Source: Basidiobolus meristosporus CBS 931.73
Lineage: Eukaryota; Basidiobolomycota; Basidiobolomycetes; Basidiobolales; Basidiobolaceae
Assembly (NCBI GenBank): GCA_002104905.1
Contig: MCFE01000262.1
Span: forward strand, 44,602-108,601
Direction of reading: 5' to 3'
Length of the DNA: 64,000 nucleotides
Positions 21,276-30,800 of this stretch are shown here, in pieces; the stretch's first letter is position 1, and the number at the start of each line of letters is the position of its first letter. The position numbers and the translations under genes were made by a program. The notes below the pieces were generated by a model. That model made no database searches. It worked only from the letters and a program-made list of their open reading frames with translations, and was not told where the DNA came from.

Positions 21276-21900
21276 ATATTGGTTTTGTTCTCCCTGCCAT
21301 AACACAGCGTCTATACCCTGAAATAAAGAAACGCGAACGAAACACATCAATTAAAGAATCAGCTGATCTAGCGCAAGGTGGAACAAGACGTTGGTGGAAT
21401 GCACCTCTGATTATTCCACCTCAGTTCCACCGACAGGGGAACAATGGGAAAGCGCACCGATCGTCGACCCATTCCACCAATGTCTGATTCCACCCCCTGC
21501 CCTGTTAAACAAATAGTCAGCGGTGCTTGTATACCGATTTCAATGAGCTGTCACATTGCGACGTTTGGCACGAATCGTGGGAACATAGCCACACTATCAA
21601 TGGGCATCAGGGTAGTATGACCATCAACATCAAGCATGAACGTCAATGAGATCAAGTTACAGGCAGGCCAAATAAAGTCATGATTCTCACCTACGTGTAT
21701 ACCAATCCCGCACTTCGCGGAGATACCAACCACTGTGAGAGAACTGGGCTATCACTGGTCCAATCTCACGTCTCATCTGAAGGGGAAAATGGTGGAATAT
21801 GGGCGACAAGATCTCTGAGATGTTCATAAAAGAGAATTTTCCCCCTACATTCGGCATTATATTCGGTTGCCTTTCTTCACTTCACCCCACCTGCTGAACG
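21276..21900. other. Intergenic, upstream of acyl-CoA dehydrogenase
   Basis: No gene seen. It contains a repeated GGTGGAA/TTCCACC motif (about 21,380-21,490), which may form stems; no known element recognised. Confidence 0.4.
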
Positions 21901-23298
21901 ATGAACTCCTTCGCTATCCTTGGTAAACGCCTCGCTTCCTCTGCCATGGTCCTCAAGTCGGTGAAGCCCGCCTTTGCTTCTCAACCCATCAGGTAACTGC
22001 CATCAAAAAGATTCTCTTGTGGTCGAGTGGGCACTGATCTGTGGTTTGTAGACACTTCTCCCAAACCCAAAAGGCACTTGACCAGCCCACGAATCTCTTC
22101 AGCTTTACTGAGGAAGAGCAGATGTTCCGGGACGTTGGTAAGTATCCAATGGGACTTGCATAATCGACTGGGATTAACCAACCATATTTGACCATCAGTC
22201 GCCAGATACGCCACCGAAAAGGTGCTTCCCAAAGTATCGGAAATGGATGAGAAAGAGTTCATGTACCCCGAAATCATTCAAGGCCTTTTCGACAATGGCT
22301 TGATGGGTGTGGAGGTGGATTCGGAGTACGGCGGTGCCGGTGGCTCCTTCGTTTCCGCCATCACCGTTGTTGAAGAGTTGGCCAAGATTGACCCGTCCGT
22401 CAGTGCCATGTGCGACATTCACAACACTTTGGTGAACCGCACTGTTAGTGACTACGCCCCCAAGGAGCTCAAGGAGAAGTATCTCACTAGATTGGCTACC
22501 GATACCGTTGGATCGTTCTGCCTCACTGAGGCTGGATCTGGCAGTGATGCTTTCGCTCTAGCCACACGTGCCGAGGATCGAGGTGATCACTATGTGCTGA
22601 ATGGATCCAAGATGTGGATCTCCAATTCAGCCGAAGCAGGGATCTTTGTGGTGTTTGCCAATGTGGACCCATCCAAGGGATACAAAGGAATCACCTGCTT
22701 TATGGTTGAGCGCGAGATGGGAGTTGAGATCGCCAAGAAGGAGCTGAAGCTTGGTATCCGTGCCTCTTCTACATGCGTCCTGAATTTCGACAATGTCAAG
22801 GTGCCCAAGGAGAACGTGATTGGAGAAGTCGGTAAAGGATACAAGTACGCAATTGATGTGTTGAATGAGGGGCGTATTGGTATCGCCGCCCAGATGGTTG
22901 GTCTTGCCCAAGGAGTGTTCAATGTGACCATGCCATACCTGTTCCAACGCAAGCAATTCGGCCAGCCCATTGGCCATTTCCAGGGCATGCAATTCCAGTA
23001 CGCACAGATCGCCACGGAAATCGAATGCGCTCGTCTGTTGACTTACAACACCGCGAGAATGAGAGAGCAAGGGCTGGACTTTGTCAAAGAAGCAGCTATG
23101 GCCAAGCTCTACGCCTGCCAGGTTGCTGAAAGAGCCGCCTCCAAGTGTGTCGAATGGATGGGTGGTATCGGATTCACCCGTGAGTTCCCAGCCGAAAAGT
23201 TCCTTCGTGATAGTAAGATCGGATCCATCTACGAAGGTACTAGTAACATTCAATTGCAAACAATCGCCAAAGCCCTGGTCAAGCAATACTCTCAATGA
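21901..23298 (+). CDS. ACADSB: Mitochondrial short/branched-chain acyl-CoA dehydrogenase
   Basis: FAD enzyme that introduces a trans-2 double bond into acyl-CoAs in mitochondrial beta-oxidation or branched-chain amino-acid breakdown. 425 aa; introns 21,993-22,051 and 22,138-22,198. The first about 35 residues form a Ser/Arg/Lys-containing mitochondrial presequence (MNSFAILGKRLASSAMVLKS). Then the acyl-CoA dehydrogenase N, middle and C domains: CLTEAGSGSDAF (FAD/substrate loop), KMWISN, RKQFGQPIGHFQ, and ECARLLTYNTARMREQG. The catalytic base is the Glu in IYEGTSNIQLQTIAKAL near the C-terminus. That position is typical of the ACADS/ACADSB group. Closest by eye to 2-methylbutyryl-CoA dehydrogenase; a butyryl-CoA dehydrogenase role cannot be excluded. 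Confidence 0.9.
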
Positions 23299-23464
23299 GG
23301 ACAAAGGCTTAGCAAATAACGCTCCCTACGAGGAGGAACCAAGCCATTACACACACACAGTAACATATGCACACATCTCATGGAATAAACACATTGTTGG
23401 TTTTGATTGCCAATTTATTCACACACTATGTTGGAGCTTTTCCCACTAAGCAGACAACTTCAAT

Positions 23465-23833
23465 CTAGCATTTGACCAGGGTTTTATCTTTAAATGACGT
23501 GGAGCAAAAACGGCGAGATATCCGGCGAGACAAGGTTCGAACCGGCGGGTAGTGCTTGGGGAAGAGCGGTCGATAGCAAGTGCTTCTTTTGTGCAACTTG
23601 ATTGTGTACGGGAACTGCTCTCTTGAGAGCAAATCCTTGGAGACGTAGGAGGGGTTACTGAATTTAACGGGGACTGTAGAACTTTGCTGTTCTTTGCGCC
23701 GACAAATCTCACTGCAATACAAGCCACCCTACGAAAATACTGAGTATATGCCCAAGGCAATGACGAAAGGACTTCCGGCACTTACCAAGGAGTTGAGATG
23801 CTTATCACAGACAATGCACCAGTCAGAGTCCAT
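23465..23833 (-). CDS. Ecl1-family small zinc-binding protein
   Basis: A 103-aa protein visible only after splicing: exon 1 is 23,786-23,833 (16 codons), the intron is 23,729-23,785 (GTAAGT...CGTAG), and exon 2 is 23,465-23,728. The N-terminus reads MDSDWCIVCDKHLNSLGGLY followed by CSEICRRKE, i.e. a CxxC...CxxxC zinc site in the arrangement of the fungal Ecl1 (extender of chronological lifespan) family. The rest is basic and Ser-rich with no domain. Members in fission yeast act in sulfur/zinc-starvation response and lifespan; the same role here is inference. It is convergent with the acyl-CoA dehydrogenase gene (167 bp between stops). Confidence 0.78.
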
Positions 23834-24197
23834 TATACAGGGAAATGGATGTGGTATTAACAGCTAAACCGTGGGCAGGCTAGAAGCAAGCGTAGGAAGG
23901 GAGGAGCCAGGGTATTTATGGAAATCCATTGATTGGCCAACTCGGCCGCAATGTATACAGCAATTAGTGTGCGTCGCAAATACCATAGTGGAAGATGCTG
24001 CTTAAGGTTTTGAAATTAAATGTGGGGTCAGTGATTTGACGATTCCTTCGCACCCAGTTGTATCATGACTGGTTTATAATATATTATCCATCAGCATGTA
24101 ATCATTCTCCAGCTGCACGATCTTCTGTCTGATAAATGCAATGTTTTATTGATACATAAGTAATGAATTCTTGTCTATGACAGAGCGATGAATATTA
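23834..24197. other. Intergenic, upstream of Ecl1-like gene
   Basis: A 364-bp gap between the Ecl1-like start and the mL41 stop. Nothing recognised; it must contain the Ecl1-like promoter. Confidence 0.5.
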
Positions 24198-24653
24198 TTA
24201 TTCTGCTTTAGCCGAGGAAAGGAAATCTTTGGCGCTGATGGTGGTAGCGATCTTCTCGGTACGATGCGAAACGTAGGGCTTGAACTGCAACCAAAGAGTT
24301 GTTAGGTCCGAGAAATCTCCTCTAGGCACGAATAGCATTACCTGGCAATCGGTGAGATCGGGAACCACGTATGTGCGAACCTTGTTGTAGTCAATGATAT
24401 AGCCACCTAAAGTACCACGACTGTCAGAACTCTCTGTTGCGACCGGCAAGACTCTTCACCAACTTACCATGTTTAGTATGACGACCCATTGCTCCACTAC
24501 CCTTACCTACGATACGCTCAATTAGTACACTTCAGTTCGAATCATGCTCGAGCTGGTGAAGAATCCTGAACCTTTGTAGTAGTTATGGCCTCTCTTGGAG
24601 GTCATGGGGTCTCTTCTGGCACCACGGCATATAGCTCTAACGACTCCGAACAT
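24198..24653 (-). CDS. MRPL27: Mitochondrial large-subunit ribosomal protein mL41
   Basis: Structural protein of the mitochondrial 54S subunit; 96 aa from four exons. Introns are 24,505-24,571, 24,417-24,467 and 24,295-24,341; the first carries a TACTAAT branch site. The protein begins MFGVVRAICRGARRDPMTSK, then RGHNYYKGKGSGAMGRHTKH, GGYIIDYNKVRTYVVPDL and LKPYVSHRTEKI. This is the yeast Mrpl27/YmL27 pattern, with the basic GRHTKHG core. The natural stop follows SSAKAE. The Met at 24,653 is the only good start. Confidence 0.9.
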
Positions 24654-24843
24654 GGTTGATACTGTTCAGGCTATTCCGAATTGGATACTTAACAATGGTA
24701 GTAAAATTTTTCAGCACAGATGTATCAGAACCAAGCCGGCACCAGAGTCAAATCGAGAAAAATCTTTTGATTGAATTTTTTCAAAATTTATAGGATCGTA
24801 CATAATAGTATATATAATATGTATAAATTTGGCCATGCCCATG

Positions 24844-25788
24844 TTAGTCTTCATTTGGGACAGGAATTCTACGGTTCCAATATTCCTCAAAAAGCTGCTG
24901 ACAACGTTCTTGGCCATTAACCCAACAGCCAGCAAAGTGAATGAGCAAATTTCCCTCCCTGTAGGAGTAAACTTCATCTTCGTCTCTGTATGAACCATTA
25001 TCAGGGAACGCGTTGATCAGATTCTGGGGAACAAAATAGAAATGCTCCGCGACATCTGGCCTGGTCTCGAACAGGTGTTGCATGGTTCCCTGCTCAGCAT
25101 AGCCAAACCTGGTTTTGTACTTGGGTTCGTAGATCAGACGTAAGAACTCCAGCGACCATTCAGTGTTTCGAATAAAAAAGCTTCCAGCATTGAAGCCGTT
25201 GATATCGTAGGCTATGATCAGATCCTTGTTGGCGTTTTCAGGTTTGGTTAGATTGGCAAGGACTCGATCTTCAAGAGGAACGGAATAGTCCATGAGAACT
25301 GTATCCACATCTATCCACCAGAACCATTTGATAGAGGGGTACATTTTCATAAATTTACGAAGAGACAATATCTTTCCCCAAGCCTGGAGAAAAAGAAATG
25401 GATCAGTCGTCATACTCAAGCTAGAAATAGAACAGTTACTTACAGCCCCTCTGCTTTTGTCGTAAACCCCGTCTTGCAAAAACCGATAGCCATGATATTT
25501 GGCGTATTCTTCCTTGTTGTCTCTCGAGCGAGGGAGGTAGTAGGATTCTTTGCTATCATAGGCCATAACCAAAGCAATCTCGGAGGGTTTTAGCTTGGGC
25601 AGGATCCCTGCCTGCTCAGGTGCTATCACCTGTTCGTCAGCTTGGCCAATCTGTGGCTGGTAGGTGTTTAGGAAGAGAAAAGTGAAAAGGGTGAATAACA
25701 CGAGAGCCACTGCCACAAACAGCGCTCTTTTTTTCCAGAAAGGGTTTCCGCCCGTTAAGCCAAGCTTGGTGTATTGAACATCAGTCAT
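24844..25788 (-). CDS. GT34 Golgi glycosyltransferase (Gma12/Mnn10 family)
   Basis: Type II Golgi membrane enzyme adding galactose or mannose to glycoproteins. 294 aa after removal of a 60-nt in-frame intron (25,384-25,443; GTAAGT...CTCCAG) that would otherwise be translated without a stop. A short cytosolic tail is followed by a membrane anchor (about residues 20-40, ALFVAVALVLFTLFTFLFL), then the GT34 catalytic domain: KYHGYRFL, a DxD metal site in WFWWIDVDTVLMD, FNAGSFFIRN, EQGTMQHLF and the C-terminal IHFAGCWVNGQERC. I chose the second Met (25,788) because it leaves a normal short tail; an upstream Met at 25,824 is in frame. Donor sugar (galactose in Gma12, mannose in Mnn10/11) cannot be decided by eye. 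Confidence 0.9.
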   Translation of the reverse strand: MTDVQYTKLGLTGGNPFWKKRALFVAVALVLFTLFTFLFLNTYQPQIGQADEQVIAPEQAGILPKLKPSEIALVMAYDSKESYYLPRSRDNKEEYAKYHGYRFLQDGVYDKSRGAVSNCSISSLSMTTDPFLFLQAWGKILSLRKFMKMYPSIKWFWWIDVDTVLMDYSVPLEDRVLANLTKPENANKDLIIAYDINGFNAGSFFIRNTEWSLEFLRLIYEPKYKTRFGYAEQGTMQHLFETRPDVAEHFYFVPQNLINAFPDNGSYRDEDEVYSYREGNLLIHFAGCWVNGQERCQQLFEEYWNRRIPVPNED

Positions 25789-26202
25789 CCTCAGAATCAG
25801 CCTAGGGACGATGTGCAAAGGCACATATTTATATTGGAGTCGGCTTGGCGGGCCAGATCATCATGACGAGACTAGATATGCCAAATTAGGGATTCCGAGA
25901 GTCAACAAGAAGCGTATTAGAAGTTATAAAAAGAACAGCAGATCTTTATGGTGCAGACACCAATGGGATCTAAGCCAAGCCGAAATTAAACATCGTGAGA
26001 TCTGATCCACACAGCACACCTTCGCTGTCATCTTCGCGGCCTCTGAACCACCAACTTGGCCGCCAGTTGTGCAACACCGCATATAGTCATATATCAGTGT
26101 TAACCTGGGCCGCATATAGCCTAATGCCATTTGGATACCAGATTTTGAGCCGGAGTCATACATGATTTCGCGGCCCTCCGACCAGCTATATATATACCAC
26201 AG
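25789..26202. other. Intergenic, upstream of GT34 gene
   Basis: Region between the GT34 start and a small plus-strand ORF. No gene recognised; an AT-rich TATATATATA stretch lies at about 26,188-26,197. Confidence 0.4.
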
Positions 26203-26403
26203 ATGAGGCCTAACAGATACTGCATTGCGTGTTTGTTGATCCTCGCAATGTGGAGTTGGGTGCAGCCAATTCCCACAGACGAAATCGAAACAGCATTGTG
26301 TGTTTCTGTGAATGGGAAGAGCAATGTGGTTACTAGAGTTGACAATGAAAACCTCCGATGGTATTTGGTTGTTTGTTTTCTCAGAGATATCTCCGATGAA
26401 TAG
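26203..26403 (+). CDS. Possible small secreted protein (66 aa)
   Basis: ORF with an N-terminal hydrophobic segment resembling a signal peptide (RYCIACLLILAMWSWVQ) and a probable cleavage near PIPTDE, leaving about 42 residues with two Cys. A TATATATATA stretch lies only 6 bp before the ATG, too close for a standard TATA box for this start. No homology recognised. It may be a chance ORF. Confidence 0.25.
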   Translation: MRPNRYCIACLLILAMWSWVQPIPTDEIETALCVSVNGKSNVVTRVDNENLRWYLVVCFLRDISDE

Positions 26404-26525
26404 GGTTTGGGATTGTCAAGATCGTCATTAATAACACCCCCATACCTGCATATGCCTATATTCTAGTCATCGCCATATAAGCCCAGGGCTTGTCCTTCCC
26501 AGCACCCAGATTTCCTTTGAACCAG
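26404..26525. other. Short intergenic gap
   Basis: Nothing recognised before the C2H2-like gene. Confidence 0.4.
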
Positions 26526-27429
26526 ATGGATACTGAATCCTTCCGTTGTATCGAATGCCACAAAGGTACATCGCTCTGCCCATGCCACTTGAAGCTGAGT
26601 GTACTCACCCTCGTCTGATCTAGAATTCACCACCAAGTCCAACCTGAGGCGACACATGGAGAACCCGAACATCCACAACAAGCCGTATGAGCGTACAAGG
26701 GATCAGAAGCGGTGGAAGGATCACGAGAGGAAAAACCCTTCGCGACAGGAGTTATCGGAGCGCATGCGCAAGTGGCGAGCGGAGAATGCGGAGAAAAGTA
26801 GCGTGATGATTTCCGTTCTTGTCAGATGTTGATCCTAACCACCACTTTTCTCAGACAAAGATAACGATACCCGTTGCCGAGTCTATCGGTTGGCCAAGGT
26901 CAAGTTTGGGCCAGATTCCACGCCGGAGAAGCAAAAGTGGATCCAGGAGGAGATCAACAAGAGAATAAGCAGGCGAAAGCAGCGCGAGAAGCAGTACCAA
27001 ACCTATGGGAAGTTGCAAGAAGATCAAGCCTACTGCACCACCCCGGCGCCCTCCCCTTCGCTGGAGCGTTCGCTTGATCTCGCCTTGACTCCACTCCCGA
27101 CCAAGCTAACGCAAAACCCCGCTTCGACAGTACGGCTACCCGCAATATCCGAGCTACTGCTCCCAACATTTCAACCCAGCAAGCCTCCTCCCATAGCGCC
27201 CACTTCGAAGTCTAGCAACGTCTTTCCATCCTATGTCAGCAACCCTCAATCCGACACCTTGATAAGCGTGTGCCGGGATCTGAACGAACGTGAGTACGCA
27301 CACGGGCACGCGTGGCGTCAAAAGCTCGAGTTGTTGCAAACCTCGGCTGATCCAAGCCACTCCCGCACCAAGCATACATTGGACCAGTTCTGTTTGGACG
27401 TATTAGAATATGCCAAACTGCCGGTTTGA
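26526..27429 (+). CDS. C2H2-like zinc-finger protein of unknown function
   Basis: 262 aa from three exons; introns 26,566-26,623 and 26,798-26,854 restore the frame exactly. The N-terminus reads FRCIECHKEFTTKSNLRRHM followed by ENPNIH, a single C2H2-type finger with intron 1 inside it. A highly basic, Arg/Lys-rich region follows (ERTRDQKRWKDHERKN ... RRKQREKQYQTYG), then a Pro/Ser-rich tail. The finger spacing (His-x6-His) is longer than the classical His-x3-5-His. Probably a nuclear, DNA-binding protein; the target is unknown. No family name assigned. Confidence 0.65.
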
Positions 27430-27845
27430 AACCACCCCATACTGCCAGTTAGAACCCACACCCATACTACATCCTTAGAGTAAGAGCTCCCTCCTTACAC
27501 CGAATTTTGCATATCCCGTTTGCTACGTCTACCATGATTTTTATTGATCATTAAAGTAATCTTATTCAAACGCTCGGCTGCCCTCGCTCCACCACCAAGT
27601 GGCTGCTGGTGATGATTTGGGAGAGTTGGGAGATTTGGTCATGTTCGCCAAATTATTTATATCCGATGATCTTGAGTATCGGCCTTCGGAAATCTGTGCA
27701 TTGAATCACTGGGGAAATTAATATCAACCCCCTCCCCTTCAAAAACATTGGATTCTTAGATATTTTCTCTTGTCAGTCATACCTGAACGTAATTTGTGTA
27801 GATTGCCAGCGCCCAAGACTGGTCTATAAATGCTTTTTCCACGCG
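27430..27845. other. Intergenic between C2H2-like gene and MED13
   Basis: No gene seen. Contains an AT-rich 3' flank of the C2H2-like gene and the MED13 promoter side. Confidence 0.4.
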
Positions 27846-30800
27846 ATGTTGACTGAAAATAGCTTAACAAATATACTGACTGTGGTACGTTCTTTGGCTA
27901 CTTTGTGAATTTCGTCTTTCCACGTTCTCGCTGATCGTAGGATGAAGCATCGAGTACACTGGAATACTCGTTTATACAACCAGCCTGCCTCCCAATTGTC
28001 TCTTTAGGACGTGATATTAACGTGATATTTGCGTTTCAAGGCCGGGATTTCCCAAATCAAATGGCAACGTTACGCCTGGACTTGCTCTCAAAACGGACTC
28101 TCCTCTTTTGTACAGCAAAAACCTCCTATAAATATTACCGCTCCTAGTGGCGATTTTTCTGAAGATCCCTTAATATCTGCTTATATATCTTTGTTGGATG
28201 CTGGCGTCCCGGCTTTGTGGAGGTACGCACTTCCACTTAACACAGGCGCACCACCAGATCCAAGTAAAGTCATTCGCGAACTCTGGGTGTTTTGGTTGTT
28301 CGATCCATCTGGCTCTCACAGTGATGCCCTGACGAAGCTACAAGGTATTTTTTGGTTCATTCGTCAACTTCCATATGCTTGGTTGTGCTCACGAAGCAAC
28401 CCAGAAATCCAATCAGGCTTTTTCAACTGGGACTCTCTGGTTCCTACTGCTGGGAATTCACTGTCTTCTTTGCGCAGCTCCGACCCTGCTACTAACACTC
28501 CGCTCGAGTACCAGCTTTTCATAAATGCTCTTCTCAACGTGATAGAAAGGTATGAGATTTTCTGGATATGTTCGGTAGGAGGTGCTAGGGTTCTCGCTAA
28601 TGTATCATCCACAAATAGGAGAATGGCGTTGAATGGTGCTGTTAGATTAGGGGAGGCGCATATTCTTCCAGCCTCAATATGCACTTGGTTAGACGATGTC
28701 GACAATACAAAGGAGCCCTCAATCGCTCAGTAAATTGACCATTTGATTTCACTCCCCCGCCATCCTTGCAGAACTAATAGTCCATTTTGCTCATAGAGCA
28801 ACGTCATGCACATTCAAGATCCATTTATCGTTCACGAATCTCGTATTCCAGCCCGTTGTGAAGAAGTCTCGCATACGCCCACTCTGTGAACGAGATATCG
28901 ACAAATTCAACGCTATAGAGAGATCCAAGCCACTTGAGAAAGAGCCCACAAACAACCAGATATCCAGCAAAATCCCACTCACAATACCAGCAAACAGAAG
29001 GCTAATGATATCGAAGGTAAAGTAATGACCCGGGAGCTACACCCTACCGCCGTTCTAAATGCGAGTATTTTTGATAGTGCTGATAGCACCACACGGTATG
29101 ACCGGTGTTCTACATTCCTCGACGGACCATCCCATCAACCGTAATGATATATTTCGAGAATGGTCGTTGTTGACCGGGGTTCCAGTTGACATATTAGAAG
29201 AGCACACCAAATCGAACCCAGGCTTACCTCCAGTGGTCTCGGTTAGGCTACAGCATAGTCAAGAAATCGCCTTTTGCCCAACATACTTCGTATTCGTCAA
29301 CGACTGTAAGCATGAAAGCTACACAGACTTTGGAATCAACTTCGATTCAGGGATTCAGGGGCTTGGTGAAGATGCGAGTGAAAAGCTTCGGCGATATGGC
29401 TGGAAAGAGAACATCACCCATCCTTCGTTCTATTTTGACAAGCTGAATCCTCTGGAGGAGGGAAACCCCAACATCACCCGATCCATCCTCATCGAGGCTG
29501 CAAAGTCTGGCAGTTTTCCACCAGCACCTACGTTGTTCAAATTTCTTGTTGAGCACCGCACGGTGAGTACTTCCAACAACCGTTTGTTGTGGGACTACCG
29601 AGATGACAGTGAAAACATTGTCCACGAAAGTCTGTCGCGATGTGCATTTCAGGACGAGCAAATACCAGTGGAGGAGGTTGAGGCTATACAAGCACAATAT
29701 AGAGTTGTGAAGGAGGATTTCAACACGGATAGCGCTTCACCACTCACCTCCCAAAGCCCGAATACGGAATTATTGGCCGCTAATGTTGGCTTCGACGCTG
29801 AAGCGCAAATGAACAACGTTTTCCAAACCGCCTCAGCCCCCATGATTGTGGATACAACTGTTGCTTCAAGGTGTGTGTTGCCCCTTAGCGAATGATATGT
29901 ATATCGTGCTAAACCCTTTTTTCATCTCTTCCAAGTACTGCCACTTCTGGTCACTTTACAACACCCGGAAGTCTCTCTACACCTGATGCGGCAAACACCG
30001 ATCGATATGGTGGCTGAGAATGGGCTATCCTCAGACCTTAACACTTTCCCAGGAATGCTCGATATGGACCCTATGATGATGGATACCATGATGATGTCCA
30101 GCTATGGCTATTCTGATCTGGACAATATGATGGTCACCGATGATGATTTTAACTTCTTTGATGAGGTATGCACACTTCACCTAACGGGAAGCAATCCGCC
30201 TTTCTAACCGCGTATTTCCCCTCACCACTAGCCCAAACTACCCACGCAGCCCACTAGCAATAATATGATGATGTCTACTGGGTTCGACACTTTAGACCTA
30301 TTTAACAATAATCCCAACCCCCCAGCAGTTCCACTAGTCAACCACGACCCAAGCATCGAGCCAAATTGCGAAGTAAAGGCTTCGGACTCCCCGGCGCTTT
30401 TGATCAAGGATGAATCTATTTCAGCTGATGTGGCCATAACACCGACCCTCGCATGTAAAACGCCAATCGGTGAAGCGGCGGAGAACGCTGCTGAGCCCAT
30501 ATCGGCTTCAGAGCCGGTGGTAAAGAGGGAGCCAATGGAGAAATCTGATGTATTGGTGGTGGATGATATATCGTATGAATCGTATGACCCGCATCTTCCA
30601 CCCGACTATTTGCCTATCAAGGGGATCAATTTCGATGTGAACAAGTACCGCGAGGGAGGTAGATTTGGGTTTCGCCCGTGTCGTCGTGTACGCATGAGGA
30701 GGACCATATACACAGCGAACTTCCACCCCAGAATTAGAAGGCTTGCGTACCTGAAAGCAAAGAAGAAGACTCTGGTCAAAGCTGGGGTCAACTCCATGAG

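Noticed and set aside
22627-23304. 225-codon minus-strand frame over the acyl-CoA dehydrogenase
   Set aside because: Pure antisense of a well-supported gene; no recognised domain.
23520-23600. GGTTCGAACC motif suggesting a tRNA T-loop
   Set aside because: The flanks do not form a T-stem on either strand and no D or anticodon arm is present; it lies inside the Ecl1-like exon.
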